From contig NZ_RXOM01000032.1 of NCBI RefSeq assembly GCF_008692195.1, positions 62,001-126,000 of the forward strand: a DNA stretch of 64,000 nt, given 5' to 3'. The translations under genes and the position numbers were made by a program. Of the stretch, positions 54,701 through 63,008 are shown in pieces (the stretch's first letter is position 1; the number at the start of each line of letters is the position of its first letter). The notes under the pieces are model-generated. The model did not search any database, was not told the origin of the DNA, and was given only the letters and a program-made list of their open reading frames with translations. This DNA is from Salegentibacter sp. R32. GTDB lineage: Bacteria; Bacteroidota; Bacteroidia; Flavobacteriales; Flavobacteriaceae.

Positions 54701-55201
54701 GGGGGAGAGCAGTTCTTTGTAACTGATGCCGAGCCGAGCAAAGACTCCTTAAAAACATTGCATAAAACCATCAAAAAAGTAACCGAAGATATTGAGAACT
54801 TCAGCTTTAATACTTCTGTTTCTACGTTTATGATCTGTGTAAATGAGTTGACTTCGCAAAAATGTACTTCAAAAGCGATTCTAGAACCTTTAGCCGTTTT
54901 AATTTCGCCTTACGCGCCGCACATTGCTGAAGAATTATGGAGCAAATTAGGGAATGAAGGCAGCGTTGCGTTTGCCGCTTACCCAAAATTTGAAGAAAAA
55001 CATTTAAAAGAAAGCTCTAAAACTTATCCGGTTTCCTTCAACGGCAAAATGCGTTTCACCATGGATTTATCGCTAGACTTGTCTAAAGATGAATTAGAAG
55101 AAATCGTGATGAACGATGAGCGTGCCAAAAAACAATTAGACGGAGCAACCCCTAAAAAAGTAATTATTGTTCCGGGCAAAATTATAAATATTGTAAAATA
55201 A
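51749..55201 (+). CDS. leuS: Leucyl-tRNA synthetase with in-frame DUF559 and palindromic insertions
   Basis: 1150 aa; flavobacterial LeuRS is usually near 930-950. HIGH motif HVGH (48-51) and KMSKS (918-922) are intact, as is the editing T-rich segment VFTTRPDT (from 441) and [18 protein letters not shown]. Extra material: (1) about residues 293-438, a DUF559/Vsr-like nuclease domain with hairpins at both ends, inside the CP1 editing domain; (2) around 714-720, ARPAGG encoded by a palindrome; (3) about 790-870, an AT-rich expanded segment before HVDVSLV; (4) about 979-988, [10 protein letters not shown] encoded by a palindrome. The frame is unbroken throughout, so the protein is probably made and active, as this is normally an essential single-copy enzyme. 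Confidence 0.9.
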   Translation: MSYNFNKIEDKWQKYWASNQTFKATNQSDKEKFYVLDMFPYPSGAGLHVGHPLGYIASDIYARFKRHQGFNVLHPQGYDSFGLPAEQYAIQTGQHPAITTKTNIARYREQLDKIGFSFDWNREVRTSNPDYYQWTQWIFIQLFESYYCNDSQQARPIAELKEVFAAEGNITINAACDEDVTEFSAEAWKALSEKEQEEILLKYRLTYLAETEVNWCPQLGTVLANDEIVNGVSERGGYPVVRKKMKQWSMRISAYAERLLQGLNDIDWTDSLKESQRNWIGKSVGAEVEFPILSFPKGEAKAEPGYMTGGNNSNSHLLIKKAQENRENPTEAEKILWEQLRSKKLEGYKFRQQHLIDDFIVDFVCLSKKLVVEVDGKIHETTKEYDGERTKILEEKGFKVIRFKNEEIIGDLDNVLQEILETIEKQAPLSFGEGSGERISVFTTRPDTIFGVTFMTLAPEHELVSKITTPEQKEAVDAYVEATAKRSERERMADVKTISGVFTGAYAEHPFTKEPVPIWIGDYVLASYGTGAVMAVPCGDQRDFDFAKHFDIPIKNIFKDVDISEAAHADKDGTVIANSDFLNDLPYKKALKRAIFELEQIGQGKGKTNYRLRDAVFSRQRYWGEPFPVYYVNGMPKMIDAAHLPIQLPEVEKYLPTEEGEPPLGRADVWAWDTEKNQVVSNELIDDKTVFPLELNTMPGWAGSSWYFFRYMEPARPAGGDEKRDEVFASPEALNYWQNVDLYIGGSEHATGHLLYARFWTKFLKDRGLVPVEEPFKKLINQGMILGDSAFVYRVRLADMGNKGEEIKLSLPIFISKDVYREISEPEFIGNSTYTAPDKSKEAFQKSKKFIEDKTDIKLPEDKNLIISGTAIHVDVSLVNTSNELDIEGFKNWRAEFKDAEFITEEDGKYIVGREVEKMSKSKFNVVNPDDICEDYGADTLRMYEMFLGPLEQAKPWNTAGITGVHNFLKKLWKLYHSPSNSPKGGEQFFVTDAEPSKDSLKTLHKTIKKVTEDIENFSFNTSVSTFMICVNELTSQKCTSKAILEPLAVLISPYAPHIAEELWSKLGNEGSVAFAAYPKFEEKHLKESSKTYPVSFNGKMRFTMDLSLDLSKDELEEIVMNDERAKKQLDGATPKKVIIVPGKIINIVK
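52625..53062 (+). mobile_element. In-frame DUF559 endonuclease-like insertion in leuS
   Basis: About 146 codons that LeuRS family members lack. The left end has hairpin CTTCCCC-AAA-GGGGAAG (52630-52646), the right end hairpin CCCCTTTCC-TTC-GGAGAGGGG (53030-53050) and a G-rich tail. The DUF559 core (residues about 318-424) has [20 protein letters not shown]361 in VDF, and E373-V-D375-G with H379, i.e. the Vsr-like catalytic set is intact. An internal ATG (52667) could start the domain alone. Whether the unit moves by itself is inference. Confidence 0.75.
53888..53904. repeat. Palindromic insertion in leuS (CCTGCC...GGCAGG)
   Basis: CCTGCC (53888-53893) and GGCAGG (53899-53904) with a 5-nt loop, followed by CGGGG. 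In frame; it encodes PARPAGG between YME and the following acidic segment. Confidence 0.7.
54684..54707. repeat. Palindromic insertion in leuS (CTCCCCC-AAA-GGGGGAG)
   Basis: A perfect 7-bp stem with loop AAA at 54691-54707, preceded by CCTCCAA. The same type as the hairpin at 52630-52646. In frame, encoding [10 protein letters not shown]. Confidence 0.75.
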
Positions 55202-55223
55202 CCCCTAAACTTTGAGGGTCAAT

Positions 55224-55267
55224 AAGGGTGTTATAAACTTTTTTAAGTTTAACACCCTTGTTTTTTT
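55224..55267 (+). terminator. Terminator of leuS
   Basis: AAGGGTGTT (55224-55232) pairs with AACACCCTT (55251-55259), inner AAACTT with AAGTTT, then a run of seven T. Confidence 0.85.
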
Positions 55268-55303
55268 ATTTTAATTATTTTTAGGAAACCAAAATTTACT
55301 GTT

Positions 55304-56404
55304 ATGATTGTAGGTGTTCCTAAAGAAATTAAAAACAACGAGAGTAGAGTAGGGATGACCCCTGCCGGAGTTTTAGAACTCACCAAGCGAAACCACACGG
55401 TTTATGTACAAACCACCGCGGGAATTGCCAGCGGATTTTCAGATGAAGATTACCAAGAAGTAGGAGCACAAATTTTACCTTCTATCGATGCCGTTTATGC
55501 CGAAAGCGATATGATTGTAAAAGTAAAAGAGCCCATTCCTGAAGAATACAAATTAATTAAAGAAAATCAGGTCGTCTTTACTTATTTTCATTTTGCCGCC
55601 GATCAAGAACTCACCGAAGCCATGATCGATAGCAAATCGATTTGCATTGCTTACGAAACCGTACAAGATGCCAACGGTAAATTACCTTTATTAACTCCAA
55701 TGTCTGAAGTTGCCGGAAGAATGTCGATTCAGCAAGGAGCAAAATATTTAGAAAAACCCGTAAAAGGTAAAGGCTTGCTGCTAGGCGGAGTTCCGGGAGT
55801 TTCTCCGGGTAAAGTATTGGTATTAGGTGCCGGAGTTGTAGGTATTCAAGCTGCAAAAATGGCGGCCGGTTTGGGCGCGCACGTTACCATTCTCGATATT
55901 AATATGGATCGTTTGCGTTACGTAAACGATATTATGCCCAGCCACGTCGTGACCGAATTTTCCAATGAATACAATATTCGAAAACACATAAAAACCCACG
56001 ATTTAATTATTGGCGGAGTTTTAATTCCGGGAGCAAAAGCCCCAAAACTCATCACCCGTGATATGTTAAAAGAAATGGACCACGGGACGGTAATCGTTGA
56101 TGTGGCGGTCGATCAAGGCGGTTGTATCGAAACCACCAAAGCTACTACTCACGAAGACCCAGTTTACATAATTGATGAAGTGGTACATTATTGTGTGGCC
56201 AATATGCCGGGCGCCGTTCCGCATACTTCTACCGTCGCTTTGACCAACGTGACTTTGCCGTACGTGATTAGCTTGGCAGAAAAAGGTTGGGAAAAAGCCT
56301 GCAAAGAAGACACTACACTATTTAAAGGACTCAATATTATTAAAGGGAAAGTCGTTTATCAGCCCATTGCTGAAGCTTTCGGTTGGGAAGAAGTACATTC
56401 TTAG
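55304..56404 (+). CDS. ald: Alanine dehydrogenase
   Basis: 366 aa. NAD-dependent conversion of alanine to pyruvate and ammonia. The N-terminus IVGVPKEIKNNESRVGMTPAGVLEL is the family signature. The Rossmann motif GAGVVGIQAAKMAAGLGA is near residue 173, and the catalytic segment includes HFAADQELT and DVAVDQGGCIETTKATTHEDPVY near the C-terminus. Slightly shorter than many Ald proteins but all conserved blocks are present. Single-gene unit. Confidence 0.93.
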   Translation: MIVGVPKEIKNNESRVGMTPAGVLELTKRNHTVYVQTTAGIASGFSDEDYQEVGAQILPSIDAVYAESDMIVKVKEPIPEEYKLIKENQVVFTYFHFAADQELTEAMIDSKSICIAYETVQDANGKLPLLTPMSEVAGRMSIQQGAKYLEKPVKGKGLLLGGVPGVSPGKVLVLGAGVVGIQAAKMAAGLGAHVTILDINMDRLRYVNDIMPSHVVTEFSNEYNIRKHIKTHDLIIGGVLIPGAKAPKLITRDMLKEMDHGTVIVDVAVDQGGCIETTKATTHEDPVYIIDEVVHYCVANMPGAVPHTSTVALTNVTLPYVISLAEKGWEKACKEDTTLFKGLNIIKGKVVYQPIAEAFGWEEVHS

Positions 56405-56572
56405 GGCGTTCCCTGCGGGTCGGGCTATTCATTACAATTCCTCGTCCCGCTCTGGCGTGACTGCGGGATTTTCATTACTATCCCTAACGTAAAACCACCC
56501 CGCCCTATCGGGCATCCCTCCTTTTAAAGGAAGGGAACTCTAATGCATTAAACAAGAATTTAATTAAGTATT

Positions 56573-56600
56573 CCTGCAAGGTCTTTTTTGACCTTGTAAG
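56573..56600. repeat. CCTGCAAGG hairpin repeat, degenerate copy
   Basis: CCTGCAAGGTC (56573-56583) and GACCTTGTAAG (56590-56600); the outer pairs are partly lost. Confidence 0.65.
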
Positions 56601-56622
56601 TTTTCTTTTTCAGGAATTAATA

Positions 56623-56649
56623 CCTGCAAGGTTTTTGAAACCTTGCAGG
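56623..56649. repeat. CCTGCAAGG hairpin repeat, perfect copy
   Basis: CCTGCAAGGTTT (56623-56634), loop TTG, AAACCTTGCAGG (56638-56649): 12-bp perfect stem. Confidence 0.85.
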
Positions 56650-56931
56650 ATATATTGGGAAATTACTTTTGCTACATCTTTGAAGTCATGCTAAAATAAT
56701 AATGAGAGTTTGAAAAACAACTTAATTCAACTCAGTATGACAATTTAGGTAAGCTAAGAGTTCAAATCAAAAAGGCTCCTTCACTTAAAGAGGGAAGGTG
56801 GCTTATGTAGCGATAGCGAAATAAGTCGGAAGGGTTTTTATTTTGGTTTACTTAAAATTTCAAAACATATTCTAATATCTTTAGGTGAACTTCAGATTTT
56901 GCATAAGGGATGGAAGCGGCATCCTTTTTAG

Positions 56932-56951
56932 ATTCCTGCCTACGCAGGAAT
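56932..56951. repeat. Dispersed hairpin repeat ATTCCTGC-CTAC-GCAGGAAT, copy 2
   Basis: Identical over 20 nt to the copy at 42224-42243. Confidence 0.85.
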
Positions 56952-57072
56952 TTGAAAAGATATAGCGGACAGCCCGACCCGAAGGGATATGCCCAACTAG
57001 ACAAAACGTCACATATTTAACTTGGCTAGATTTTTGATTTCAGCATAACTAAAAACTGAAAAGGATAAAATT

Positions 57073-57768
57073 ATGATAGGATATTATGTGCTTATTGGAC
57101 TCATTATGCTGGTAAGTTGGTATGTGAGCCATAAGCTGAAATCTAAATTTAAAAAGTACTCGAAAACGCATTTACAAAACGGGATGAGCGGTGCCGAGAT
57201 CGCTCGAAAAATGTTGGAAGATAACAGGATTTACGACGTGAAAGTTATTTCGACCCCGGGACAATTAACCGATCATTACAATCCGCAAAAGAAAACCGTG
57301 AATTTAAGTGAGGCAGTTTATAGTCAGCGAAATGCGGCTGCAGCTGCCGTTGCGGCACACGAATGCGGTCACGCGGTGCAACACGCCAAAGCTTACAGTT
57401 GGTTAAAAATGCGTAGTGCGTTGGTGCCGGTGGTTAGTGTGGCTTCGCGTTTTAGTCAATTTGTGATTATGGGTGGTATTATTTTGATGGCGATAGTTTC
57501 CTTTAATTTAGGACAGATGGTTTTGTTGGCAGGAATCATTCTTTTTGGAATGGGAACCTTATTTAGCTTTATCACTTTACCGGTAGAATACGATGCGAGT
57601 AATCGTGCGTTGGCTTGGTTAAAAGCAGAAAATGTAGTGACTTCACAAGAATACGGAGATTCTAAGGATGCCTTGAAATGGGCCGCTAGAACGTATGTGG
57701 TTGCCGCAGTAGGTTCGTTAGCGACTCTGCTTTACTTCATCGGAATATTTTTGGGAGGAAGAGATTAA
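57073..57768 (+). CDS. Membrane zinc metallopeptidase (Zn_peptidase_2 family)
   Basis: 231 aa. An N-terminal membrane helix (about residues 3-18), zinc motif HECGH (96-100), then two to three further membrane helices (about 125-170 and 205-226). This layout fits the neutral zinc metallopeptidase family (YugP-like). Substrate unknown. A strong terminator follows. The gene is flanked on both sides by dispersed repeats. Confidence 0.88.
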   Translation: MIGYYVLIGLIMLVSWYVSHKLKSKFKKYSKTHLQNGMSGAEIARKMLEDNRIYDVKVISTPGQLTDHYNPQKKTVNLSEAVYSQRNAAAAAVAAHECGHAVQHAKAYSWLKMRSALVPVVSVASRFSQFVIMGGIILMAIVSFNLGQMVLLAGIILFGMGTLFSFITLPVEYDASNRALAWLKAENVVTSQEYGDSKDALKWAARTYVVAAVGSLATLLYFIGIFLGGRD

Positions 57769-57790
57769 TTTTTGAAAATATGGATATAGA

Positions 57791-57823
57791 AAAACCCTTC
57801 TGCCATTTTGGTAGAAGGGTTTT
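57791..57823. terminator. Terminator after the zinc peptidase gene
   Basis: AAAACCCTTCTGCCA (57791-57805) pairs with TGGTAGAAGGGTTTT (57809-57823), 15 bp with one G-U, followed by T residues. Confidence 0.85.
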
Positions 57824-57859
57824 TTGGTTTTTAATTTTGCATGGAGGTTCCTATTAATA

Positions 57860-57886
57860 CCTACAAGGTTTTCAAAACCTTGCAGG
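57860..57886. repeat. CCTGCAAGG hairpin repeat, near-perfect copy
   Basis: CCTACAAGGTTT and AAACCTTGCAGG with a 3-nt loop, one mismatch; same family as 56623-56649. It lies just beyond the end of the saccharopine-dehydrogenase gene. Confidence 0.75.
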
Positions 57887-57902
57887 ATACAAATAGTTAT
57901 AT

Positions 57903-59273
57903 TTATCCAACTACATTATCTTCGTTATAACCTAAATACTCTCGTTCTTTTTCTTTAAATACGATTCCATTTTCAGCGAGTTCTTTTAAGATAGGATCGT
58001 AAACCTCTTTCGTGATTGGTCGTAAAACTCCGGGTGTGGTGATTTCTTTATTCAAAATCTTGAGTGTGGCGATTCCAACTGGTAAACCAACAGTTTTTGC
58101 CATGGCCGTATAGGTTTGGTCTTCGCCAATATGAACCATCGTTGAGTCGATTTGACTGGTTTTGCCATTAATTTCATAACCAAATTTGTGATACATCACA
58201 ATCATATCTTTATCGTCAGGAGCGAGTGTCCATTTTTCTTCTAAGATTTTCTGGAGTGCTTGCGCCGGCGTCGCATTTTTTATTCCGATTTTTTTATTTC
58301 GATTAAAAATGTCTAGCTCCAACAACTTTTCCCACATCACATCGTCTTGATCTATTTTAAGATTGTAACGTGTTTTTAGTTCTACCGAATCGGTTGGTGA
58401 ATAAGGAAGAAAAGAATTGACAAAATCACGATAACTCATGTTTTCTGAATCTTGCAGCGTATAAGTGTCGTCGGTCATTCCTAACTGTACGAACATATTC
58501 CAGGCTTTACTAAAACCAACGCGACGTAAAGTTCCGCGGTAAAGTGTTTTAATATTATCGAGTCCGTAAACACTTCTGTATTTTAGGGAATCACGATTGG
58601 CAAGACCTTCAAACCTTCCGTGATTTTCGACTTCTAAAAATTCAGTTCTTCTAAATAAACGATGATATGGAATGTATTTGTACTTGCCTTCTTGCATAAA
58701 AACAGCAGCTCCACCTTGACCTGCTACAACTACATTTCTTGGGTTCCAGGTAAATTTGTAATTCCAAAGGTTGGTGTCACTTTCTGGAGCTACTAGTCCG
58801 CCAGTAAATGATTCGAAGAGTAGCATTTTTCCGCCTTTATCTCGAATTTTATCAATTACTTGCATAGCACTCATGTGGTCGATTCCCGGGTCTACACCAA
58901 TTTCATTCATAAAGGTAAGTCCTTTTTGCTTTACTTCTTCATCTAAAGCTTGCATCTCGTTGCTCACGTATGAAGCCGTCACTAGATTTTTGTTGAAATT
59001 TACACAGTCTTTGGCTACTTCAATATGAAAACGTGCCGGAAGCATAGAAATGACAATATCTGCTTCTTTAATGGCAGTTTGCCTTTCTTCAGCTTTAAAA
59101 ATATCTAGCTGAATTGCTTTAGTATTGGAATGATTTCCTGAAAATTTCTCTGCATTTTCCAATGATAAATCACCAATAATTATTTGAAGTTGTTCTTTTT
59201 CAGATTTTTCTTTTAGGTATTTAATGAGTGAGGAAGTAGATTTTCCTGCACCAATCAATAATATTTTTCGCAT
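57903..59273 (-). CDS. Saccharopine dehydrogenase-family protein
   Basis: 456 aa. N-terminal Rossmann motif LLIGAGKSTSSLIKYL, then ADIVISMLPARFHIEVAKDCVNFNKNLVTASYVSNEM and FMNEIGVDPGIDHMSA, matching saccharopine dehydrogenase/homospermidine-synthase-like enzymes of the lysine-ketoglutarate type. Likely role in lysine degradation or a related amino-acid step; the exact substrate cannot be read from the sequence. Stands alone on the minus strand, divergent from the DUF423 gene. Confidence 0.88.
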   Translation of the reverse strand: MRKILLIGAGKSTSSLIKYLKEKSEKEQLQIIIGDLSLENAEKFSGNHSNTKAIQLDIFKAEERQTAIKEADIVISMLPARFHIEVAKDCVNFNKNLVTASYVSNEMQALDEEVKQKGLTFMNEIGVDPGIDHMSAMQVIDKIRDKGGKMLLFESFTGGLVAPESDTNLWNYKFTWNPRNVVVAGQGGAAVFMQEGKYKYIPYHRLFRRTEFLEVENHGRFEGLANRDSLKYRSVYGLDNIKTLYRGTLRRVGFSKAWNMFVQLGMTDDTYTLQDSENMSYRDFVNSFLPYSPTDSVELKTRYNLKIDQDDVMWEKLLELDIFNRNKKIGIKNATPAQALQKILEEKWTLAPDDKDMIVMYHKFGYEINGKTSQIDSTMVHIGEDQTYTAMAKTVGLPVGIATLKILNKEITTPGVLRPITKEVYDPILKELAENGIVFKEKEREYLGYNEDNVVG

Positions 59274-59345
59274 GTTTAAAATTACTTGGTTAATTTTGTG
59301 GTTCTTTCAAATTACTTAATAATATCTTATTAAAAAAAATAAATC

Positions 59346-59735
59346 ATGCAAAGAAACCTTTTAATTCTTGGCTGTATTTTAGGAATGTTGGCTGTTATTT
59401 TTGGGGCTTTTGGGGCTCACGGTTTAAAAGAAGTTTTAACTGAGGAGAGCTTAACAAGCTATGAAACCGGAGTGCGATATCAGTTCTATCACGCGTTTTT
59501 AGCGCTTATTATTGCGAATTCTTCATTTTTTACTTCAAAAACTAAGAATATTGTATTTTATATGCTTTTAGTGGGGGTGGTTTTGTTTTCAGGGTCTATT
59601 TATTTGTTAGCTACCTCTGCTTTAACCGGGGTCTCTTTTAAAAGTATAGCATTTGTAACTCCAATAGGGGGTGTTTTTCTAATTCTATCTTGGCTGATAT
59701 TGTTGGTTAACTTGTTGAAAATGAATAAGAAATAA
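59346..59735 (+). CDS. DUF423 membrane protein
   Basis: 129 aa, four membrane helices. Starts with GAFGAHGLKEVL near residue 20, the signature of DUF423 (YgdD-like), then YQFYHAFLALI and a C-terminal GGVFLILSWLILL. Inner-membrane protein of unknown function, widespread in bacteria. Confidence 0.9.
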   Translation: MQRNLLILGCILGMLAVIFGAFGAHGLKEVLTEESLTSYETGVRYQFYHAFLALIIANSSFFTSKTKNIVFYMLLVGVVLFSGSIYLLATSALTGVSFKSIAFVTPIGGVFLILSWLILLVNLLKMNKK

Positions 59736-59771
59736 AAGTAAAAACTTATTAGGCTTTATAAGTTTTATTTC

Positions 59772-59779
59772 TATTTTTG
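59772..59779 (+). promoter_or_regulatory. -7 box of pckA
   Basis: TATTTTTG, exact TAnnTTTG match, 26 nt before the ATG; no clear -33 TTG. Confidence 0.45.
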
Positions 59780-59805
59780 CTAAACAAACACAACAAATAA
59801 ATTTT

Positions 59806-61404
59806 ATGCTTTCAAACAATGTAACTACGAAAACGTTTTCGTTGTCCGATTACGGAATTAAAGAAGCAGATTTTCATTATCAATTATCTCCCGAGGAACT
59901 TCATCAAATTACCATCGATAAAGATATGGGAGTAGAAGCTAATTCTGGTGCTTTAGCTGTGAATACAGGAGAGTTTACCGGTCGCTCGCCTTTAGACCGT
60001 TTTATTGTAAAAGATGAAATTACGGAAAATGAAGTATGGTGGGGAAACATCAATATCCCTTTTGATAAAGATAAGTTTGATGCCCTTTATAAGAGGGTGA
60101 CTCAGTATCTTTCAGATAAAGAATTATATGTAAGGGACGCGTATGCTTGTGCCGATCAAGACAATAGGCTTAATATTCGGGTGATTAATGAATATCCTTG
60201 GAGTAATATGTTTGCTTACAATATGTTCTTGCGCCCAGAGGAGGAAGAGCTTGAAAACTTTCAAGAAGATTGGTTAATTGTAAATGCTCCTGGATTTAAA
60301 GCTGATCCTGAAATAGATGGAACTCGACAACACAATTTTGCTATCTTAAATTTTAGTAAAAAGATTGCTCTTATAGGAGGAACCGGATATACCGGAGAAA
60401 TTAAAAAAGGTATTTTTTCTGCCCTGAATTTTATCTTACCCATATATAATAATGTATTGCCTATGCATTGCTCTGCCAATGTAGGTGAAGATAATGATAC
60501 CGCAATTTTCTTTGGTCTTTCCGGTACTGGTAAGACAACGCTTTCTGCAGATCCAGATCGTAAACTTATTGGTGACGATGAGCATGGATGGACTCCTAAT
60601 AATAAAGTGTTTAATTTTGAAGGAGGTTGTTATGCGAAAGTGATTAATCTTTCTGCTGAAGGGGAACCTGATATTTACAATGCGATTAAACCCGGAGCGA
60701 TTTTAGAAAATGTTATTTTGGATGAAGAGGGGGAAGTAGATTTTGAGGATACTTCCATTACCCAAAATACGAGGGTAAGTTATCCCATTTACCATATTAA
60801 TAATATACAACAACCTTCGGTAGGGGAAAATACGAAAAATATTTTCTTTTTAACAGCTGATGCTTTTGGAGTTCTACCTCCAATTAGCAAATTAAATCCG
60901 GGACAAGCAGCTTATCATTTTATAAGTGGTTATACCGCTAAAGTTGCCGGAACTGAGGAAGGTGTTACCGAGCCTATCCCAAGTTTTTCAGCTTGTTTTG
61001 GAGCGCCATTTATGCCTTTGCATCCAACCAGATATGCTGAAATGCTTAGTGAGAAAATGAAAGCTTCCGGAGTAAATGTTTGGCTTATAAATACAGGTTG
61101 GACGGGCGGTCCCTACGGAACTGGTTCTAGAATGAAATTGAAATATACCCGAGCCATGATTTCGGCGGCATTAGAAGGTAAGTTAGATCATGTTGAATTT
61201 GAACAGCATACTATTTTTGGGTTAGAAATGCCTAAAGAATGCCCTAATGTCCCTGCGGAAGTATTGTGCCCGAGAGATACTTGGGAAGATAAAGAAGCTT
61301 ACGATAAGAAAGCTGGTTTACTGGCTTCTTATTTTAAAGATAATTTTAAAAAGTTTGATGATTTCGCTAATGATGAGATCTTAAAAGGAGGTCCTATTGT
61401 TTAG
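59806..61404 (+). CDS. pckA: Phosphoenolpyruvate carboxykinase (ATP)
   Basis: 532 aa. Converts oxaloacetate and ATP to PEP, the entry step of gluconeogenesis, cytosolic. Motifs: TGEFTGRSPLDRFIVKD near the N-terminus, the kinase P-loop GLSGTGKTT (237-245), metal-binding LIGDDEHGW just after, and NTGWTGGPYGTGSRMKL near residue 427. All active-site blocks are present and length is normal. Ends in a strong terminator. Confidence 0.96.
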   Translation: MLSNNVTTKTFSLSDYGIKEADFHYQLSPEELHQITIDKDMGVEANSGALAVNTGEFTGRSPLDRFIVKDEITENEVWWGNINIPFDKDKFDALYKRVTQYLSDKELYVRDAYACADQDNRLNIRVINEYPWSNMFAYNMFLRPEEEELENFQEDWLIVNAPGFKADPEIDGTRQHNFAILNFSKKIALIGGTGYTGEIKKGIFSALNFILPIYNNVLPMHCSANVGEDNDTAIFFGLSGTGKTTLSADPDRKLIGDDEHGWTPNNKVFNFEGGCYAKVINLSAEGEPDIYNAIKPGAILENVILDEEGEVDFEDTSITQNTRVSYPIYHINNIQQPSVGENTKNIFFLTADAFGVLPPISKLNPGQAAYHFISGYTAKVAGTEEGVTEPIPSFSACFGAPFMPLHPTRYAEMLSEKMKASGVNVWLINTGWTGGPYGTGSRMKLKYTRAMISAALEGKLDHVEFEQHTIFGLEMPKECPNVPAEVLCPRDTWEDKEAYDKKAGLLASYFKDNFKKFDDFANDEILKGGPIV

Positions 61405-61428
61405 TGGTTTTTAAGTTTGAACCAAGAG

Positions 61429-61455
61429 AAAGGGCATTGAATTTCAATGCCCTTT
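61429..61455. terminator. Terminator of pckA
   Basis: AAAGGGCATTGA (61429-61440), loop of 3 nt, TCAATGCCCTTT (61444-61455), then more T residues; it can also serve hemD from the other side. Confidence 0.85.
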
Positions 61456-61481
61456 TTTAGTATAGTTATTTATCTTAACTC

Positions 61482-62228
61482 TTATTTTTTATTTTGTTCT
61501 TTAATGTACTTTTCTAACGCCATCGTCATAGAAGGCGTTTCTGGAGTTGGAGCTTTAATATTCACGGTTAAACCGTGTTCTTTAGCGGCCTTTATCGTAC
61601 TGTTCCCAAAAACTGCAATCCTAGTATTTTTTTGTTGAAAGTCAGGGAAGTTTTCAAATAAAGATTTAATTCCGCTAGGGCTAAAGAAAACCACGATATC
61701 ATAAAACACTTTTTCTAAATGAGATAAATCGCTTACTACGGTTTTGTAGAAAACAGCTTTCTTCCAGTTTACCCCGGTTTTATCCAATTGTTTCGGGATG
61801 GCCGGTTTCAACATGTCTGAGCAAGGCAGTAAGAATTTCTCGTTTTTGTACTTTTTAATCGTAGGGATTAATTCTGGAAAAGTTCTTTTTCCTACATAAA
61901 TTTTTCGTTTTCTGTACACTACATATTTCTGTAGGTAATAAGCAACGGCTTCACTTTGGCAAAAGTATTTTAAAGAATCTGGCACTTTAAAGCGCATTTC
62001 TTCAGCAAGTCTAAAAAAGTGATCGACCGCGTTTCTGCTTGTTAAGATAATAGCGGTAAATTGGGAAAGATCCACTTTTTGTTGACGTACTTCTTTCGAG
62101 GTTACTCCTTCAACGTGAATAAAAGGAATAAAATCAATTTTCACTTTTTGCTTTTCTTCTAATTCAGCATAAGGAGAATTTTCAACCTTTGGTTCGGGTT
62201 GAGAAATTAAAATTGTTTTCACTTTCAT
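61482..62228 (-). CDS. hemD: Uroporphyrinogen-III synthase
   Basis: 248 aa. Closes the linear tetrapyrrole hydroxymethylbilane to uroporphyrinogen III on the way to haem. The HEM4 fold is recognisable by ILISQPEPKVENSPYAEL at the start, FTAIILTSRNAVDHFF, VGKRTFPELIP, and the C-terminal YDIVVFFSPSGIKSLFENF with AVFGNSTIKAAKEHG. The family is weakly conserved, but the pattern and the DUF4271 neighbour are those of flavobacterial HemD. Confidence 0.9.
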   Translation of the reverse strand: MKVKTILISQPEPKVENSPYAELEEKQKVKIDFIPFIHVEGVTSKEVRQQKVDLSQFTAIILTSRNAVDHFFRLAEEMRFKVPDSLKYFCQSEAVAYYLQKYVVYRKRKIYVGKRTFPELIPTIKKYKNEKFLLPCSDMLKPAIPKQLDKTGVNWKKAVFYKTVVSDLSHLEKVFYDIVVFFSPSGIKSLFENFPDFQQKNTRIAVFGNSTIKAAKEHGLTVNIKAPTPETPSMTMALEKYIKEQNKK

Positions 62229-62255
62229 TGTTGCGACTTTTTTGGCTCGATATTA

Positions 62256-62924
62256 TTACACTTTTGTAATCACTTTATACAAAATGAAATACGGTGCAAT
62301 TTCGAGAGTGCAAAGGTACAAAATAAAATAGAACCAATTGCCTAAAATAAGTTTTTGATTTTGAGAATAATATTTAGCTAAAACAAAGATATTGGCTATT
62401 ACCCAAATCCCTATAGCTATAATTAAAAAGTTCTTCATATAAGGGAGTGAATATGCTAAAATTAATAAAACAGGAAGTACTGCTATAGCCAAAAAATTTT
62501 TATAAGTAATTTTATAAAAAAGGTAATTGTCCAGTAGATTATTGATATTAAAAATTTCCCCTATAATTTTTTCAATTAAATATTTCACCCCAATAAATAT
62601 ATTGAAAGCTAAATAAATCTGTATAAAAATGACGTGGTCTAATGTGTCGGGTGATAATAAGGACAAGGCTTTAAGAAGAAAATAAATTCCTAAAGAGATA
62701 ACGAGTCCTTGGACCACAAAAAACAAAAAGGAAAATAAATTAAAAACAGAAAGGGTTCTTTTATGAGAAGTAAAATATTTGTTGGATTTGAATATACGTG
62801 AAAAATCAAAAAAGTCTTCCTGAAAAAACTTTTTGGAGAATGCCAACAATAACAAGATAATTACGAAAACAATCGTAATCCAGTCATTAGAAATATAATT
62901 TCTGGTGAAAACTTCCAACTTCAA
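62256..62924 (-). CDS. DUF4271 membrane protein
   Basis: 222 aa with about six membrane helices. A Bacteroidota-specific family usually found directly before hemD. The N-terminal NDWITIVFVIILLLLAFSKKFF and the C-terminal FYFILYLCTLEIAPYFILYKV are typical. Function unknown. It lies 27 nt upstream of hemD and is probably co-transcribed. Confidence 0.85.
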   Translation of the reverse strand: MKLEVFTRNYISNDWITIVFVIILLLLAFSKKFFQEDFFDFSRIFKSNKYFTSHKRTLSVFNLFSFLFFVVQGLVISLGIYFLLKALSLLSPDTLDHVIFIQIYLAFNIFIGVKYLIEKIIGEIFNINNLLDNYLFYKITYKNFLAIAVLPVLLILAYSLPYMKNFLIIAIGIWVIANIFVLAKYYSQNQKLILGNWFYFILYLCTLEIAPYFILYKVITKV

Positions 62925-62987
62925 TTTTTACTGCAAATTTAAGACTAAATAGGCACAATTTCTGAAATAAGACAGCTTAAAAATAAT

Positions 62988-62995
62988 TACATTTG
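62988..62995 (+). promoter_or_regulatory. -7 box of the GT2 gene
   Basis: TACATTTG, exact TAnnTTTG match; only 13 nt before the ATG at 63009, which implies a nearly leaderless transcript. Confidence 0.4.
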
Positions 62996-63008
62996 TCAAA
63001 AAAATTGT

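Larger units (their letters stand above)
56405..57072. repeat. Intergenic cluster of dispersed repeats
   Basis: No gene. Contains GGCGTTCCCTGCGGGTCGGG and C/G-rich segments after the ald stop, the near-palindrome TCCCTCCTTTTAAAGGAAGGGA (56514-56535), two CCTGCAAGG hairpins (56573-56600, 56623-56649), an AGCGATAGCGAAATAAGTC segment near 56808, and the hairpin ATTCCTGC-CTAC-GCAGGAAT (56932-56951). A typical repeat dump of a flavobacterial chromosome. Confidence 0.7.
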
